DNA from: an uncultured Sphingomonas sp.
GTDB taxonomy: Bacteria > Pseudomonadota > Alphaproteobacteria > Sphingomonadales > Sphingomonadaceae
NCBI RefSeq assembly: GCF_902806265.1
Contig: NZ_CADCVZ010000046.1
Coordinates: 1 to 64,000, forward strand
Length of the DNA: 64,000 nucleotides
Direction: 5' to 3'
The notes below the pieces were generated by a model. That model worked only from the letters and a program-made list of their open reading frames with translations, had not been told where the DNA came from and ran no database searches. The position numbers and the translations under genes were made by a program. Positions 45,584-54,243 of the stretch are shown here, in pieces; the first letter of the stretch is position 1, and each line of letters starts with the position of its first letter.

Positions 45584-46471
45584 CTAGGCACTGCGGCCTT
45601 CAGTGGCAAGCGGATGGCGCTGGTTGACCAGCTCCACCAGCCGCGCGCTGTCGACGTGGGTGTAGATCTGCGTAGTCGCGATGTCGGCATGGCCGAGCAG
45701 CGCCTGCAGCACCCTGAGGTCAGCGCCGCCGGACAGCAGGTGCGTCGCGAAGGCATGGCGCAGCACGTGCGGGCTGACGCGGTCGGGCGCGATCCCCGCC
45801 GCCCCCGCCATCTCCCGCACCAGCTGGAACAGCCGCACCCGCGAGAGGTGATTCTTGCCGCCGGGGAACAGCCACGCCGACTTGGCCGGCACGTGCGGCA
45901 GCCATCCGCCGACCGCCGCATGCGCCCGCTCCGAGATCGGCACCAGCCGCTCCCTGGCGCCCTTGCCGCGCAAGATCAGGAACGGCTCGCTCCGCCGCAA
46001 GGCGCCGCGCGGCAGGCTGACCAACTCCGTCGCGCGCAGGCCCGATCCGTACAGCAGCTCCAGCAAGGCGAGGTTGCGCAACGCCGTCGGCTGGCCGCTC
46101 GCCGCCCGGCCCTCCGCTTCTCCGAACATCGCCTCAACTTCGTTCGGGTCTAGGATGCGCGGCAGCGGGCGCTCGGTCGCCGGTCGGGGCAGGGCGGCGG
46201 ACGGATCGTCGGGACGCAGCCCCTCATCGTGGAGGAAGCCGTAGAAGCGGCGAAGTGCCGCGGCGCGGCGCGCGACAGTCGCCGGCGACAGCCCCGCCCA
46301 TGCGCGCCCGAGCTCGCCAAGCCTGTCGGAATTGGCGGTGCCCAGCTCGGCAACAGCCGCCGCTGCGGCCAGGTCGCTGCGATACGCCATCAGCGTGTTG
46401 CGCGAGGCGCCTGCCTCCGCCGCCATCATGTCGAGGAAACGGTCGACCAGCGCCCGGTCCTCAGGCGTCAC
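45584..46471 (-). CDS. xerD: Tyrosine recombinase XerD
   Basis: The 295-residue protein has an N-terminal SAM-like core-binding domain and the catalytic residues Arg in LYGSGLRATELVSL, Lys in RGKGARERLVP, H-x-x-R in HVLRHAFATHLL, His in LLGHADIATTQIYTHV with the nucleophile Tyr. These with the length point to the chromosome-dimer-resolving XerD rather than a phage integrase. It overlaps the unknown exported protein gene by 4 bases and precedes accA. Confidence 0.93.
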   Translation of the reverse strand: MTPEDRALVDRFLDMMAAEAGASRNTLMAYRSDLAAAAAVAELGTANSDRLGELGRAWAGLSPATVARRAAALRRFYGFLHDEGLRPDDPSAALPRPATERPLPRILDPNEVEAMFGEAEGRAASGQPTALRNLALLELLYGSGLRATELVSLPRGALRRSEPFLILRGKGARERLVPISERAHAAVGGWLPHVPAKSAWLFPGGKNHLSRVRLFQLVREMAGAAGIAPDRVSPHVLRHAFATHLLSGGADLRVLQALLGHADIATTQIYTHVDSARLVELVNQRHPLATEGRSA

Positions 46472-48282
46472 GTCCGCGCTAGCGCCTCGGCCGCGATCAT
46501 CCGCGCGGCGTAGTCCAGCCCGCTCCGCCGCATTGCGGATAGGCCACGCAACAGCTGCGCCGCCGGCACCTGCGCAAAGCTCGGCGCCTGCATCCCGATC
46601 GCCGCGAGCAGCACCGCCGAGCCGGCCTGCCGCCGGCGCCCGGCGTCATCGGCAATCCGGCTCCATACCGAGGTCCGGCCCAGCCCCAGCCCGTGCCGCT
46701 CGTCCAGCCGCGCCGCCGTCGCCGTATCGATCCGCCCGGTTCCCGCCAGCCCCGCCACCAAGAGCTTGCTGCGCTGCTGTCCGCGGCTGTTGTCCCGACT
46801 TATAAAGGAGTCGATCCGCCCGAAGCTCACGTCCATCGCCTCCGACGTCGTGCCGAGCGCCAGCATCGCCCAGGCGCGGTCGGCCGGCTCGGCGTCCATC
46901 TGCCCAACTGCTGCCGACCACCGCGCGGCCTCCCGGTCGTAGCCGCCGGCCAGCATTGATGCGATCAGTTCGGGCGCGTCGCGGGCCAGCTCCGGATCCG
47001 GCCGGACCCGCGTCGCCGCGAACGCCAGCATCGCCCGTGCTGCCTGCTCCTCGACCTCCCCGTCAGCCGCTTCCCACAGCTGCCGCATCGCCCCGAGCCG
47101 AGCCCCGCGATCGCGGCCGAGCACGGCGGTACGCAGACGCCAGGCGTCGGTGCCGGGCAGGTCGGACGCATCGGTTGCGTCGTAGATCAGCGCATAGAGT
47201 TCGTTCAGCGCGCCCGACGAGAGCACGCCCAGACCCGCCGCGTATCGCGCGGCCGGCAAGCGCTGCTCGGGCGACAGGAGCGGCGCCCGCGCTTGCCACG
47301 CCCGCACCTGCGGCGAGGCGCGTTCCATCAGCCGGTCGGGAGGAATCGCCCCCGTCGCGGTAGCCAAGCCGAAGCGCCAGCTCGTCAGATAGTTGACCGG
47401 CTCCCATTCCACCGTCACCGCCCGGCTGGTGTCGGCGCCCGCGCCGACCACCTTCTGCGCCAGCACCAAGTCGATGCCGCGCACCCGGCCGCGGCGGCGG
47501 GCCTGGTCGATCTGCGCCGCGGCGCTGGCCGACTCGCCTTCCAGCGCGGCGCACATGGCGTCCGTCAGCGGCAGGATGCGCGGCTCCACCTCGCCCAACC
47601 CGCCGGCCCGCAAGGGACACAGCCCGGCCGGATCGCCATTGGCCAGCGCGCTCTGCACCGCCACCTGGGTCATCTTGGGCGTGAAATTATCGACATCGAC
47701 TGCGGCCACCACCATCCGCGCCGCCGCCGCCTCGCCCATGCGCAGCAGCAGCCAGGTGCGCTCGGCCGCCCAGTCGACCGGATTGATCTGTGGCGGCGCC
47801 TCGCCCCTAGCCAGCAGGGCGTTGCGCAGCGTCATGTGCAGCCAGCGCGAGGGTAGCGGGGTCGATTGCCGGCGCAGCAGCCCTGACAGGAAGCTGCCGT
47901 TCGCGCTGCCCCACGGCTGCTGCCCGAAGCTCCAAGCGACCGGGTCGATCGCCCCGGCGAAGCGCGGGTCCCGGCGGGACTCGTCGGGGATCTCGACCGG
48001 AGGCGGGGGCGGCTCGAGCGGTTCGCCGTCGGCCAGCTCGCCTGCGATCACCTCGGCTAGTTCGCCCGCGCTGGCGTCCGGGCGGGGTCGCGGCCGCGGA
48101 GCCTCGCGACGCGGCGCCGGCGTTACCGTATTGCCCGTCGATGGCTGGTTCTGGGTCTCGGCCGGCGGCGGCGTAGCCTCGTTGCCGAAGCCGGGCGGCA
48201 GCAGGACCTCCTGCGCCACTGCCGGCAGCGCCAGGGCAAGCGCCGCGCCGCCCGCCAAGAGCAGCTTAGCTCGACTGGTCAC
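46468..48282 (-). CDS. Uncharacterised exported protein with Pro-rich N-terminus
   Basis: I do not recognise this 604-residue protein. From a GTG start it has a signal peptide (LLLAGGAALALALPAVAQE), about 110 residues rich in Pro, Glu and Arg, probably disordered (TPPPAETQNQPSTGNT, EPPPPPVEIPD), and then a long Ala-rich helical region (LLLRMGEAAAARMVVAAVDV, ARAMLAFAATRVRPDPELARDAPELIASMLAGG) that reads like TPR/HEAT-type repeats. It overlaps a 53-residue membrane protein gene upstream (17 bases) and xerD downstream (4 bases). A periplasmic scaffold role is a guess. Confidence 0.7.
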   Translation of the reverse strand: MTSRAKLLLAGGAALALALPAVAQEVLLPPGFGNEATPPPAETQNQPSTGNTVTPAPRREAPRPRPRPDASAGELAEVIAGELADGEPLEPPPPPVEIPDESRRDPRFAGAIDPVAWSFGQQPWGSANGSFLSGLLRRQSTPLPSRWLHMTLRNALLARGEAPPQINPVDWAAERTWLLLRMGEAAAARMVVAAVDVDNFTPKMTQVAVQSALANGDPAGLCPLRAGGLGEVEPRILPLTDAMCAALEGESASAAAQIDQARRRGRVRGIDLVLAQKVVGAGADTSRAVTVEWEPVNYLTSWRFGLATATGAIPPDRLMERASPQVRAWQARAPLLSPEQRLPAARYAAGLGVLSSGALNELYALIYDATDASDLPGTDAWRLRTAVLGRDRGARLGAMRQLWEAADGEVEEQAARAMLAFAATRVRPDPELARDAPELIASMLAGGYDREAARWSAAVGQMDAEPADRAWAMLALGTTSEAMDVSFGRIDSFISRDNSRGQQRSKLLVAGLAGTGRIDTATAARLDERHGLGLGRTSVWSRIADDAGRRRQAGSAVLLAAIGMQAPSFAQVPAAQLLRGLSAMRRSGLDYAARMIAAEALART

Positions 48283-48427
48283 GGGCGACGTCGACCTCGA
48301 TAGTGCGGGTTGGCACTTCTTTGGCAGAGCCGGAAATGAAGTACACTGCGCCAAGTAGAACAAGCAGCAGGACAACAAGGATGAGCGGTCCGCGTAGCGG
48401 GTGAGGCGGTCTGCGGTGAATGGCCAT
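48266..48427 (-). CDS. Small single-span membrane protein
   Basis: The 53-residue protein has a basic N-terminus (MAIHRRPPHPLRG), one membrane span of about 20 residues (PLILVVLLLVLLGAVYFISG) and a short charged outside tail with KEVPTRTIEVDVA. It diverges from aroK and overlaps the start of the exported 604-residue protein, so the two are likely co-translated partners. No ribosome site is clear ahead of the ATG. Function unknown. Confidence 0.6.
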   Translation of the reverse strand: MAIHRRPPHPLRGPLILVVLLLVLLGAVYFISGSAKEVPTRTIEVDVARDQSS

Positions 48428-48473
48428 GACGCGGCCTTTTGCCGAGTGGCCGCGCCGCTGTATAGCCCTCGCG

Positions 48474-49034
48474 ATGAGCGTTCGCGACGATGGCCAGCTG
48501 ACCGCGCGGCTTGACCGGCCGGTGGTGCTGGTCGGGTTGATGGGCGCGGGCAAATCCACGGTCGGCCGCCGGCTTGCACGCCGACTGCGCCTGCCGTTCG
48601 TGGACAGCGACACGGCGATCGAGGACGCGGTCGGCCTACCCGCGGGCGAGGTCTTCCAGCGCTACGGCGAGGCCGAGTTCCGCGACGGCGAGCGGCGGCT
48701 GGTCGCTCGGCTGGTGGACGGCGGGGTGCGGGTGATCGCAACAGGGGGCGGCGCCTACGTCAACGAAGAGACCCGCCGGTTGCTCAACGAGCGGGCGATC
48801 ACCGTATGGCTCGATGCGCCGGTCGACCTGCTCGCCCAGCGGACCGCGCGGCGGCCGGAGACCCGGCCGATGCTCAAGGACGGCGACCGCACGGAGACGC
48901 TGGAGCGCTTGATCGGCGAGCGTGGGTCGAAATATGCCGAAGCGCACATCCGCATCCCCAGCAGCGGGGGCAGCCACGCGGAGGTGGTCGAGGCGATCAT
49001 CACCGCCCTTCAGGAGCATGTTGCAAGCGCATGA
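48474..49034 (+). CDS. aroK: Shikimate kinase
   Basis: The 186-residue protein has the P-loop GLMGAGKST (about residues 21-29), the substrate-binding DSDTAIEDAVG and FRDGERRLV, and ATGGGAYVNEETR. It phosphorylates shikimate. I used the ATG giving MSVRDDGQLTARLD; an earlier in-frame start at 48420 would overlap the divergent small gene. Its stop overlaps the aroB start (ATGA). Confidence 0.94.
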   Translation: MSVRDDGQLTARLDRPVVLVGLMGAGKSTVGRRLARRLRLPFVDSDTAIEDAVGLPAGEVFQRYGEAEFRDGERRLVARLVDGGVRVIATGGGAYVNEETRRLLNERAITVWLDAPVDLLAQRTARRPETRPMLKDGDRTETLERLIGERGSKYAEAHIRIPSSGGSHAEVVEAIITALQEHVASA

Positions 49035-50101
49035 TGAACTTTACCGTGGACGCTGCCGGGTGCCGCTACGAAGTGGTGGTCGGGCCCCTGGCCAAGGCCG
49101 GCCGCCGCCTTGGCGACCTTGCACGAGGCCGTTCCGTGCCGGTGGTGACGGACGAGCGCATCTGGGCCCTGCACGGTGCCACTCTTTCCGATCTGCTGCA
49201 TGTCGAGCCGATATTCGTTCCGGAGGGCGAAGCGGCCAAAAGCTGGGGACAGTTGCAACGGCTGATCGCGCGCTTCGCCGAGCTCAACCTGGACCGCACG
49301 AGCCCGTTGCTGGCGTTCGGCGGCGGCTCCGTCGGCGACCTCACCGGGCTCGCCGCCAGCCTGTTCAAGCGGGGCTGCCCCGTCGTGCACGTGCCCACCA
49401 CCCTGCTCGCCCAGGTGGACAGCGCGGTCGGCGGCAAGACCGCGATCGACGCCGAGGGGCAGAAGAACCTGGTCGGCACCTTTCACCAGCCCGCGCTGGT
49501 GCTGGCGGACGTCGCCCTGCTCGACACGCTCGACGAACGCCAGCTCCGCGCTGGCTATGCCGAGGTCGTCAAATATGCGCTGATCGGACATGAAGTGCTG
49601 TTCGACTGGCTGGAGGACCATCGGGAGGCAATCCTGTCGGGCGACCGAACCATGCGGGAGGAAGCCGTCAGCCAGTGCTTTATGGCCAAGGCGCGGCTGG
49701 TGGAGGCGGATCCCGAGGACCGCACCGGCCTCCGCGCGCTGCTCAACCTCGGCCATAGCTTTGGCCATGCGATCGAGTCCGCCGCGGGCCTGGGCACGGT
49801 GCTGCACGGTGAGGCGGTGGCGGTCGGCATGGCCTTGGCCTTCGACTTCTCGGTGGCATTCGAACTCTGCCCGGCCGACGACGCCGCCCGCGTCCGCCGC
49901 CATCTCGCGTCGGCGGGCCTGCCCACCACCATCGGCGAAACCGGCGTCGACCGCAGCGCGCTCCTCCCGCTGATAGGTGCCGACAAGAAGAACGAGGGCG
50001 GCCGCCTCCGCCTGGTCCTGACCGGCGGGATCGGCAATGCCTTCCTGGCGCCCGACGTGGAGCCGGAGCGCCTCGCCGGCTTCCTCGCCAACGCTGGCTA
50101 G
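49031..50101 (+). CDS. aroB: 3-dehydroquinate synthase
   Basis: The 356-residue protein has the NAD-binding LAFGGGSVGDLTGLAASLFKRG, VPTTLLAQVDSAVGGKTAID, the zinc-binding RALLNLGHSFGHAIE and LHGEAVAVGMALAF. It catalyses the second step of the shikimate pathway. It is coupled to aroK, the common bacterial order. Its TAG stop overlaps the TAG of the convergent kef gene within the palindrome ctagctag, sharing 4 bases. Confidence 0.95.
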   Translation: MMNFTVDAAGCRYEVVVGPLAKAGRRLGDLARGRSVPVVTDERIWALHGATLSDLLHVEPIFVPEGEAAKSWGQLQRLIARFAELNLDRTSPLLAFGGGSVGDLTGLAASLFKRGCPVVHVPTTLLAQVDSAVGGKTAIDAEGQKNLVGTFHQPALVLADVALLDTLDERQLRAGYAEVVKYALIGHEVLFDWLEDHREAILSGDRTMREEAVSQCFMAKARLVEADPEDRTGLRALLNLGHSFGHAIESAAGLGTVLHGEAVAVGMALAFDFSVAFELCPADDAARVRRHLASAGLPTTIGETGVDRSALLPLIGADKKNEGGRLRLVLTGGIGNAFLAPDVEPERLAGFLANAG

Positions 50102-51864
50102 CTAGGCTCCCTGACCGGCTGCTCGTCCGGCAGGGACCGCTCCGCCCCGAAACTGCGGTCCTTGCCTGCATGGAGATCGCCCGACTCGCTTTGCAGCTGC
50201 AGCCGCTCGCTATCCCGGGTGCGGTACTCCCGTTCGACTCGGCCCACCTCGCGCTCGGCGATGCCCAGCTGCCGCAGCGCCGCGCTGCCCATCACCACCG
50301 CGCTCTCGAACACCTCCCGCTGCATCAATGGAATGCCGAGCCCGTCCAGCGCGATCATCTGCCGCCGGTCGAACACCCGCACCATGATCAGCGCATGCGG
50401 GAACGCTTCCATGATCGGCCGCAGCCGCTCCGGCCCGAGCTCCGGATCGGCGTGGCAGAACAGGATCGCCTCCGCACTCTCGGCCCCCGCCTGCCGCAGC
50501 AGGTCGAGCCGCGTGCCATCGCCATAATAGACCTTGGTGCCGAATTCGCCCGCGCGCTCGATCATCTCGGCGCCCAGGTCGATCAGGGTGAGGGGAATGC
50601 GCTTGGCCTGGAGCATCTGCGCCACCGTCTGCCCGAAGCGGCCGTAGCCGACCACGATGGCGTTGGTCTCGGGCGAGAACTCCGGCCCCTCCAGATCGAC
50701 TTCACCGGCGGGCTGGCGGCGGGCGAGCCATTCGATCAGGCGCATCAGGAACGGCGTCGAGACCATCGACAGGGTGACCACTGCGCCGAACAGGCTGGCG
50801 GTCGCTGCGTCGATCAGCTGAACCGACCGGGCCTGGGCGAACAGCACAAAGCCGAACTCGCCCGCCTGGCTCAGCAGCAGGGCCAGGCTGATCGAGCGTC
50901 CGGGCATCATCCTGAACGCGCGGGCCAGCGGGTAGAGCAGCGCGGCCTTGACCCCGATCACCGCCACCGCCAGCCCCAGCACCAGGAAGGGCCGCTGCGC
51001 GATCACGCTGAGGTCGAGCAACATGCCGACCGACATAAAGAACAGGCCGAGCAGGATCGAGCGGAACGGCTCCACGTCGCTTTCCAGCTCATGCCGGTAA
51101 GGCGACTCGGCCAGCATCACCCCCGCGACGAATGCGCCCAGCGCGACCGACAGGTGCAGCCAGTGCATCAGCGCGGAGGCGGCGATCACCGTGAACAGCC
51201 CCGCGACCACGAACAGCTCGCGTTCGCTCAAGCGGCCGATCAGCCGGAATAACGGGTTCAGCAGGTAGCGGCCGGCGACCACCAGGCCGATCACCGCGCC
51301 CACCGTGTAGGCCGCCAGCTCCCAGCCGACCGGGTCCTCCGGCCGCGGCGCCCGCGCCATCGCGGCCACCGCCGTGATCAGCGGGATCAGCGCCAAATCC
51401 TGGAACAGCAGGATCGAGAATGCCCGCTCGCCGTAGGGCGTGTTGAGCTCGCCGGTGGAGCGGAGCATCGGCAGCACCTGCGCGGTCGAGGACAGCGCCA
51501 GCGGGAAGCCGAGCGCAACGCTGACCTGCCAGCTGACGCCCAGCCCGAAGTGGACGATAGCCGCCAGCGCCGCCCCGGCCAGCACCACCTGCGCACCGCC
51601 CAGCCCGAGGATGTCGTGTCGGAGCCGCCATAGCCGGCTCGGCTGCAGCTCCAGCCCGACCAGGAACAACAGCAGTGCGATGCCGATCTCCGACACGCTC
51701 ATGATGGTCTCGGGCTGGCCGACCAGCCCCAGCACCTGCGGCCCGACTACCGCCCCGCCGACGATGTAGCCCAGCGTGGCGCCGAGCCCCAGGCGGCGGA
51801 AGATGCCCACGAAGAGCAGCGCCGCCCCCAGCATTACTGCCATGCCGGTGAGGAGCTGGGTCAT
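50098..51864 (-). CDS. Monovalent cation:proton antiporter (KefB/KefC-like, CPA2)
   Basis: The 588-residue protein has about 12-13 membrane helices in the first 385 residues, with the CPA2 signatures FLVGLELQPSRLW and GFPLALSSTAQVLPML, and then a TrkA-N/RCK domain starting NAIVVGYGRFGQTVAQML. The tail beyond 555 is polar. KefB/C-type systems release potassium under electrophile stress, gated by glutathione conjugates. Its start overlaps the NifU-like gene stop (ATGA), making it last in a five-gene unit. Confidence 0.9.
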   Translation of the reverse strand: MTQLLTGMAVMLGAALLFVGIFRRLGLGATLGYIVGGAVVGPQVLGLVGQPETIMSVSEIGIALLLFLVGLELQPSRLWRLRHDILGLGGAQVVLAGAALAAIVHFGLGVSWQVSVALGFPLALSSTAQVLPMLRSTGELNTPYGERAFSILLFQDLALIPLITAVAAMARAPRPEDPVGWELAAYTVGAVIGLVVAGRYLLNPLFRLIGRLSERELFVVAGLFTVIAASALMHWLHLSVALGAFVAGVMLAESPYRHELESDVEPFRSILLGLFFMSVGMLLDLSVIAQRPFLVLGLAVAVIGVKAALLYPLARAFRMMPGRSISLALLLSQAGEFGFVLFAQARSVQLIDAATASLFGAVVTLSMVSTPFLMRLIEWLARRQPAGEVDLEGPEFSPETNAIVVGYGRFGQTVAQMLQAKRIPLTLIDLGAEMIERAGEFGTKVYYGDGTRLDLLRQAGAESAEAILFCHADPELGPERLRPIMEAFPHALIMVRVFDRRQMIALDGLGIPLMQREVFESAVVMGSAALRQLGIAEREVGRVEREYRTRDSERLQLQSESGDLHAGKDRSFGAERSLPDEQPVREPS

Positions 51865-52313
51865 CGCTTCTCCTCGTCATCCCGGCGCAGGCCGGGATCC
51901 CGAGCGGCGGAGTCCAAAGCCGCGATCAGCGCATCGAACGACAACAGCATCGCCCCATGCCGCCCGGTCTTGGCGCGGGCGGGGACAAGGACAGCGAAAC
52001 CTTCCGGCGGGTCGCCTTGACCGCCGAGCCACGCCGCCAGCGCCGCGCGGTCAGCTCGCATATCCTCGGCCGGTCGTCCCAGCGCAGAGCCCTGCACCAG
52101 AGCCGCGCTCGCCTGCCCAAAGGCGCAGGCCTGCACCTGCTGCGCAATCTCTGCCACCCGACCCTGCCCGTCCAGCCGCACCTCGGTCCGGATCACGCTC
52201 CCGCAGGTCGCGGACCTCTTCTCGCCTCGCCCATGCGGTTCCGCGAGGCTGGTCCCAGGTGGCAGGGACGCGGCCAGCCGCAAGATCTCGGTCGTATAGA
52301 GCGGAGCGTTCAT
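51861..52313 (-). CDS. NifU-like iron-sulfur scaffold protein lacking the third cysteine
   Basis: The 150-residue protein aligns with the IscU/NifU fold: Cys37 in RSATCGSVIR and Cys63 in QQVQACAFGQAS hold the places of IscU Cys37 and Cys63. The third site, usually H-C in IscU, reads RHGAML here (Gly120), so no third cysteine ligand exists. The last dozen residues (RDPGLRRDDE) are encoded by a REP-like palindrome. It is coupled to cysS upstream and kef downstream by 4-base overlaps. It may be an assembly factor or a degenerate scaffold. Confidence 0.75.
   Translation of the reverse strand: MNAPLYTTEILRLAASLPPGTSLAEPHGRGEKRSATCGSVIRTEVRLDGQGRVAEIAQQVQACAFGQASAALVQGSALGRPAEDMRADRAALAAWLGGQGDPPEGFAVLVPARAKTGRHGAMLLSFDALIAALDSAARDPGLRRDDEEKR
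51879..51898. repeat. REP-like palindrome coding the C-terminus of the NifU-like protein
   Basis: atcccggc (51879-51886) and gccgggat (51891-51898) form a perfect 8-base stem around gcag. The sequence 'cgtcatcccggcgcaggccgggatcc' resembles a dispersed sphingomonad element; it is read in frame as ARDPGLRRDD on the minus strand. Confidence 0.65.
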
Positions 52314-53728
52314 GCCCGCCGCCAATTGGTGCCGGAGGGCCCATCTTCCAACAGGATGCCGTCGGCTTTGAGCTCGTCGCGGATGCGGTCAGCTTCCGCG
52401 AAGTCGCGGCGCTTCTTAGCTTCCGTTCGCACATCAACGGTGGCCTGGATAACTGCATTGGCGACTTGGTCACTGAACTTGGCCGGGTTCAGGAAGTCCT
52501 TCAGTTCCACTGTCATGTTCATCGTGGCCGAGATCGGGCGCATCAGCGATCCGAAACCGAGCAACTGACCGGCAACGTGCATGTGATGCTTAGCTTTCCC
52601 GACTGCGTCCTCGTTGTTCGCGGTCGTAAGCGTCTTTCTAATTCTACCCAAAGCCGTAATGGCTGCAGGCGTGTTCAGATCGTCTTCTAGTGCGTCGGTC
52701 AGTTCAGACGGCGCCTCGTCTTCTATGTACGAGACTTCTTGCACTTTGCGCAGGGCGTTCTGCAGGCCTTCCAGCGTCGCCTTGCTCTGGACGATCAGGC
52801 TCTCCGTCCACGGCAGCGGCTGCCGATAGTGCGCGCTCAGCAGCGCCAGCCGCAGCACCTCGCCGCGGTGCCCTTGGCTCAGCAATTCGTTCACCAGCAC
52901 CGTGTTGCCCAGGCTCTTGGACATCTTCTCCGAGCCGAAATCCACAAACCCGTTGTGCATCCAATAGCGCGCCAGCGGCTTGCCCCCGTGCGCGCAGCGG
53001 CTTTGCGCGGCCTCGTTCTCATGGTGCGGGAAGACGAGGTCGATGCCGCCGCCGTGGATGTCGATCGTCTCGCCCAGGTGCTGGCGGATCATCGCCGAAC
53101 ACTCGATATGCCAGCCCGGCCGTCCCCGCCCCCATGGGCTCTCCCAGCCGATCACGTCGGTCGCGCTCGGCTTCCATAGCACGAAGTCGCCGGGGTTCCG
53201 CTTGTAGGGCGCAACCTCGACCCGCGCGCCGGCCAGCATCGCCTCGCGGTCGCGGCGGCTGAGCACGCCATAGTGGGGGTCCGAGCTCACGTCGAACAGC
53301 ACATGGCCTTCCGCGGCATAGGCGTTGCCCGACGCGACCAGCTCGCCGATCATCGCCCCCATGGCCGCGATCTCCTGGGTGGCATGAGGCGCGATGTCCG
53401 GGTCCTCGACGCCGAGCGCGCGCATGTCGTCGAGGTAGGCCGCCTCGTAGCGCGCGGTGATCACCTCAGGCGCGACGCCCTCGCTCCGCACCGCTTCGAT
53501 GATCTTGTCGTCCACGTCCGTGATGTTGCGGGCGTAGGTGAGCTGATGCTCGGGGTAGCTGTGCTTGAGCAGTCGCCGGAGCACGTCGAACGCTACGGCG
53601 GGCCGCGCGTTGCCGATGTGCGCGCGCCCGTACACCGTCGGCCCGCACACATACATGGTGATGCGGCCAGGCTCGCCGGGCGTGAATTCCCGCTTCTCGC
53701 GCGTCATAGTATCGTACAGGCGGATCAT
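52310..53728 (-). CDS. cysS: Cysteinyl-tRNA synthetase
   Basis: The 472-residue class I synthetase starts at MIRLYDTMTREKREF and has the zinc Cys28 (YVCGPTVYGRA), HIGN (residues 37-40), the second zinc segment WHIECSAM and HHENEAAQS, and KMSKS (268-272). All catalytic parts are intact. The last third, after about residue 330, is coded by DNA near 54% GC against about 65% or more around it, and its codon use is visibly different. It overlaps cvpA and the NifU-like gene by 4 bases each. Confidence 0.95.
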   Translation of the reverse strand: MIRLYDTMTREKREFTPGEPGRITMYVCGPTVYGRAHIGNARPAVAFDVLRRLLKHSYPEHQLTYARNITDVDDKIIEAVRSEGVAPEVITARYEAAYLDDMRALGVEDPDIAPHATQEIAAMGAMIGELVASGNAYAAEGHVLFDVSSDPHYGVLSRRDREAMLAGARVEVAPYKRNPGDFVLWKPSATDVIGWESPWGRGRPGWHIECSAMIRQHLGETIDIHGGGIDLVFPHHENEAAQSRCAHGGKPLARYWMHNGFVDFGSEKMSKSLGNTVLVNELLSQGHRGEVLRLALLSAHYRQPLPWTESLIVQSKATLEGLQNALRKVQEVSYIEDEAPSELTDALEDDLNTPAAITALGRIRKTLTTANNEDAVGKAKHHMHVAGQLLGFGSLMRPISATMNMTVELKDFLNPAKFSDQVANAVIQATVDVRTEAKKRRDFAEADRIRDELKADGILLEDGPSGTNWRRA

Positions 53729-54234
53729 CGGTTGGCTTCGGTCCCGCGATAGGATTGCACCCCGTCCACGATCGCGCGGGCGGTGGCGTTCAGGAGCGGA
53801 AAGGTCTGCGACCGCCGCATCCACTCGGGCCGCTCGGCCGTCGCGCCATACACCATGTCGGTGCCGAGGTTCGCCAGCAGGAACACCAGCGTCGCCCCGA
53901 CCAGCCCCTTGAGCATCCCGAACCCGCCGCCCAGAAACCGGTCAACCGGCCCCAGCACCGACTTGCGGGACCGTTTGCCCAGCGACCGCGCGAGCAGCCG
54001 GAACAGGATGAACACCGGCAGGAAGATGACTGCAAACCCCAGCGCCGCCGAAGCCGGAGCGCTCGACGTCCACCCCGCGACGCCCGCGCTCACCGGCTCG
54101 TGGAACAGTAGCAGCGCAACGATCCCCGCAAGCCATGCGCCCAGCGCCAGCAGCTCATGCACGAACCCGCGCACGAACCCCACCAGCGCTCCGCCGGCGA
54201 GCATCAGGATGACGAAGATGTCGAGCGCGCTCAC
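53725..54234 (-). CDS. CvpA-family membrane protein
   Basis: The 169-residue protein has four hydrophobic segments in the first 135 residues and starts at GTG with MSALDIFVILMLAGGALVGFVRGFVHELL, the typical CvpA N-terminus. The E. coli relative is linked to colicin V production and bile-salt tolerance; the molecular role is unclear. It lies 9 bases after radA and overlaps cysS by 4 bases. Confidence 0.88.
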   Translation of the reverse strand: MSALDIFVILMLAGGALVGFVRGFVHELLALGAWLAGIVALLLFHEPVSAGVAGWTSSAPASAALGFAVIFLPVFILFRLLARSLGKRSRKSVLGPVDRFLGGGFGMLKGLVGATLVFLLANLGTDMVYGATAERPEWMRRSQTFPLLNATARAIVDGVQSYRGTEANR

Positions 54235-54243
54235 GGGTGCGGG

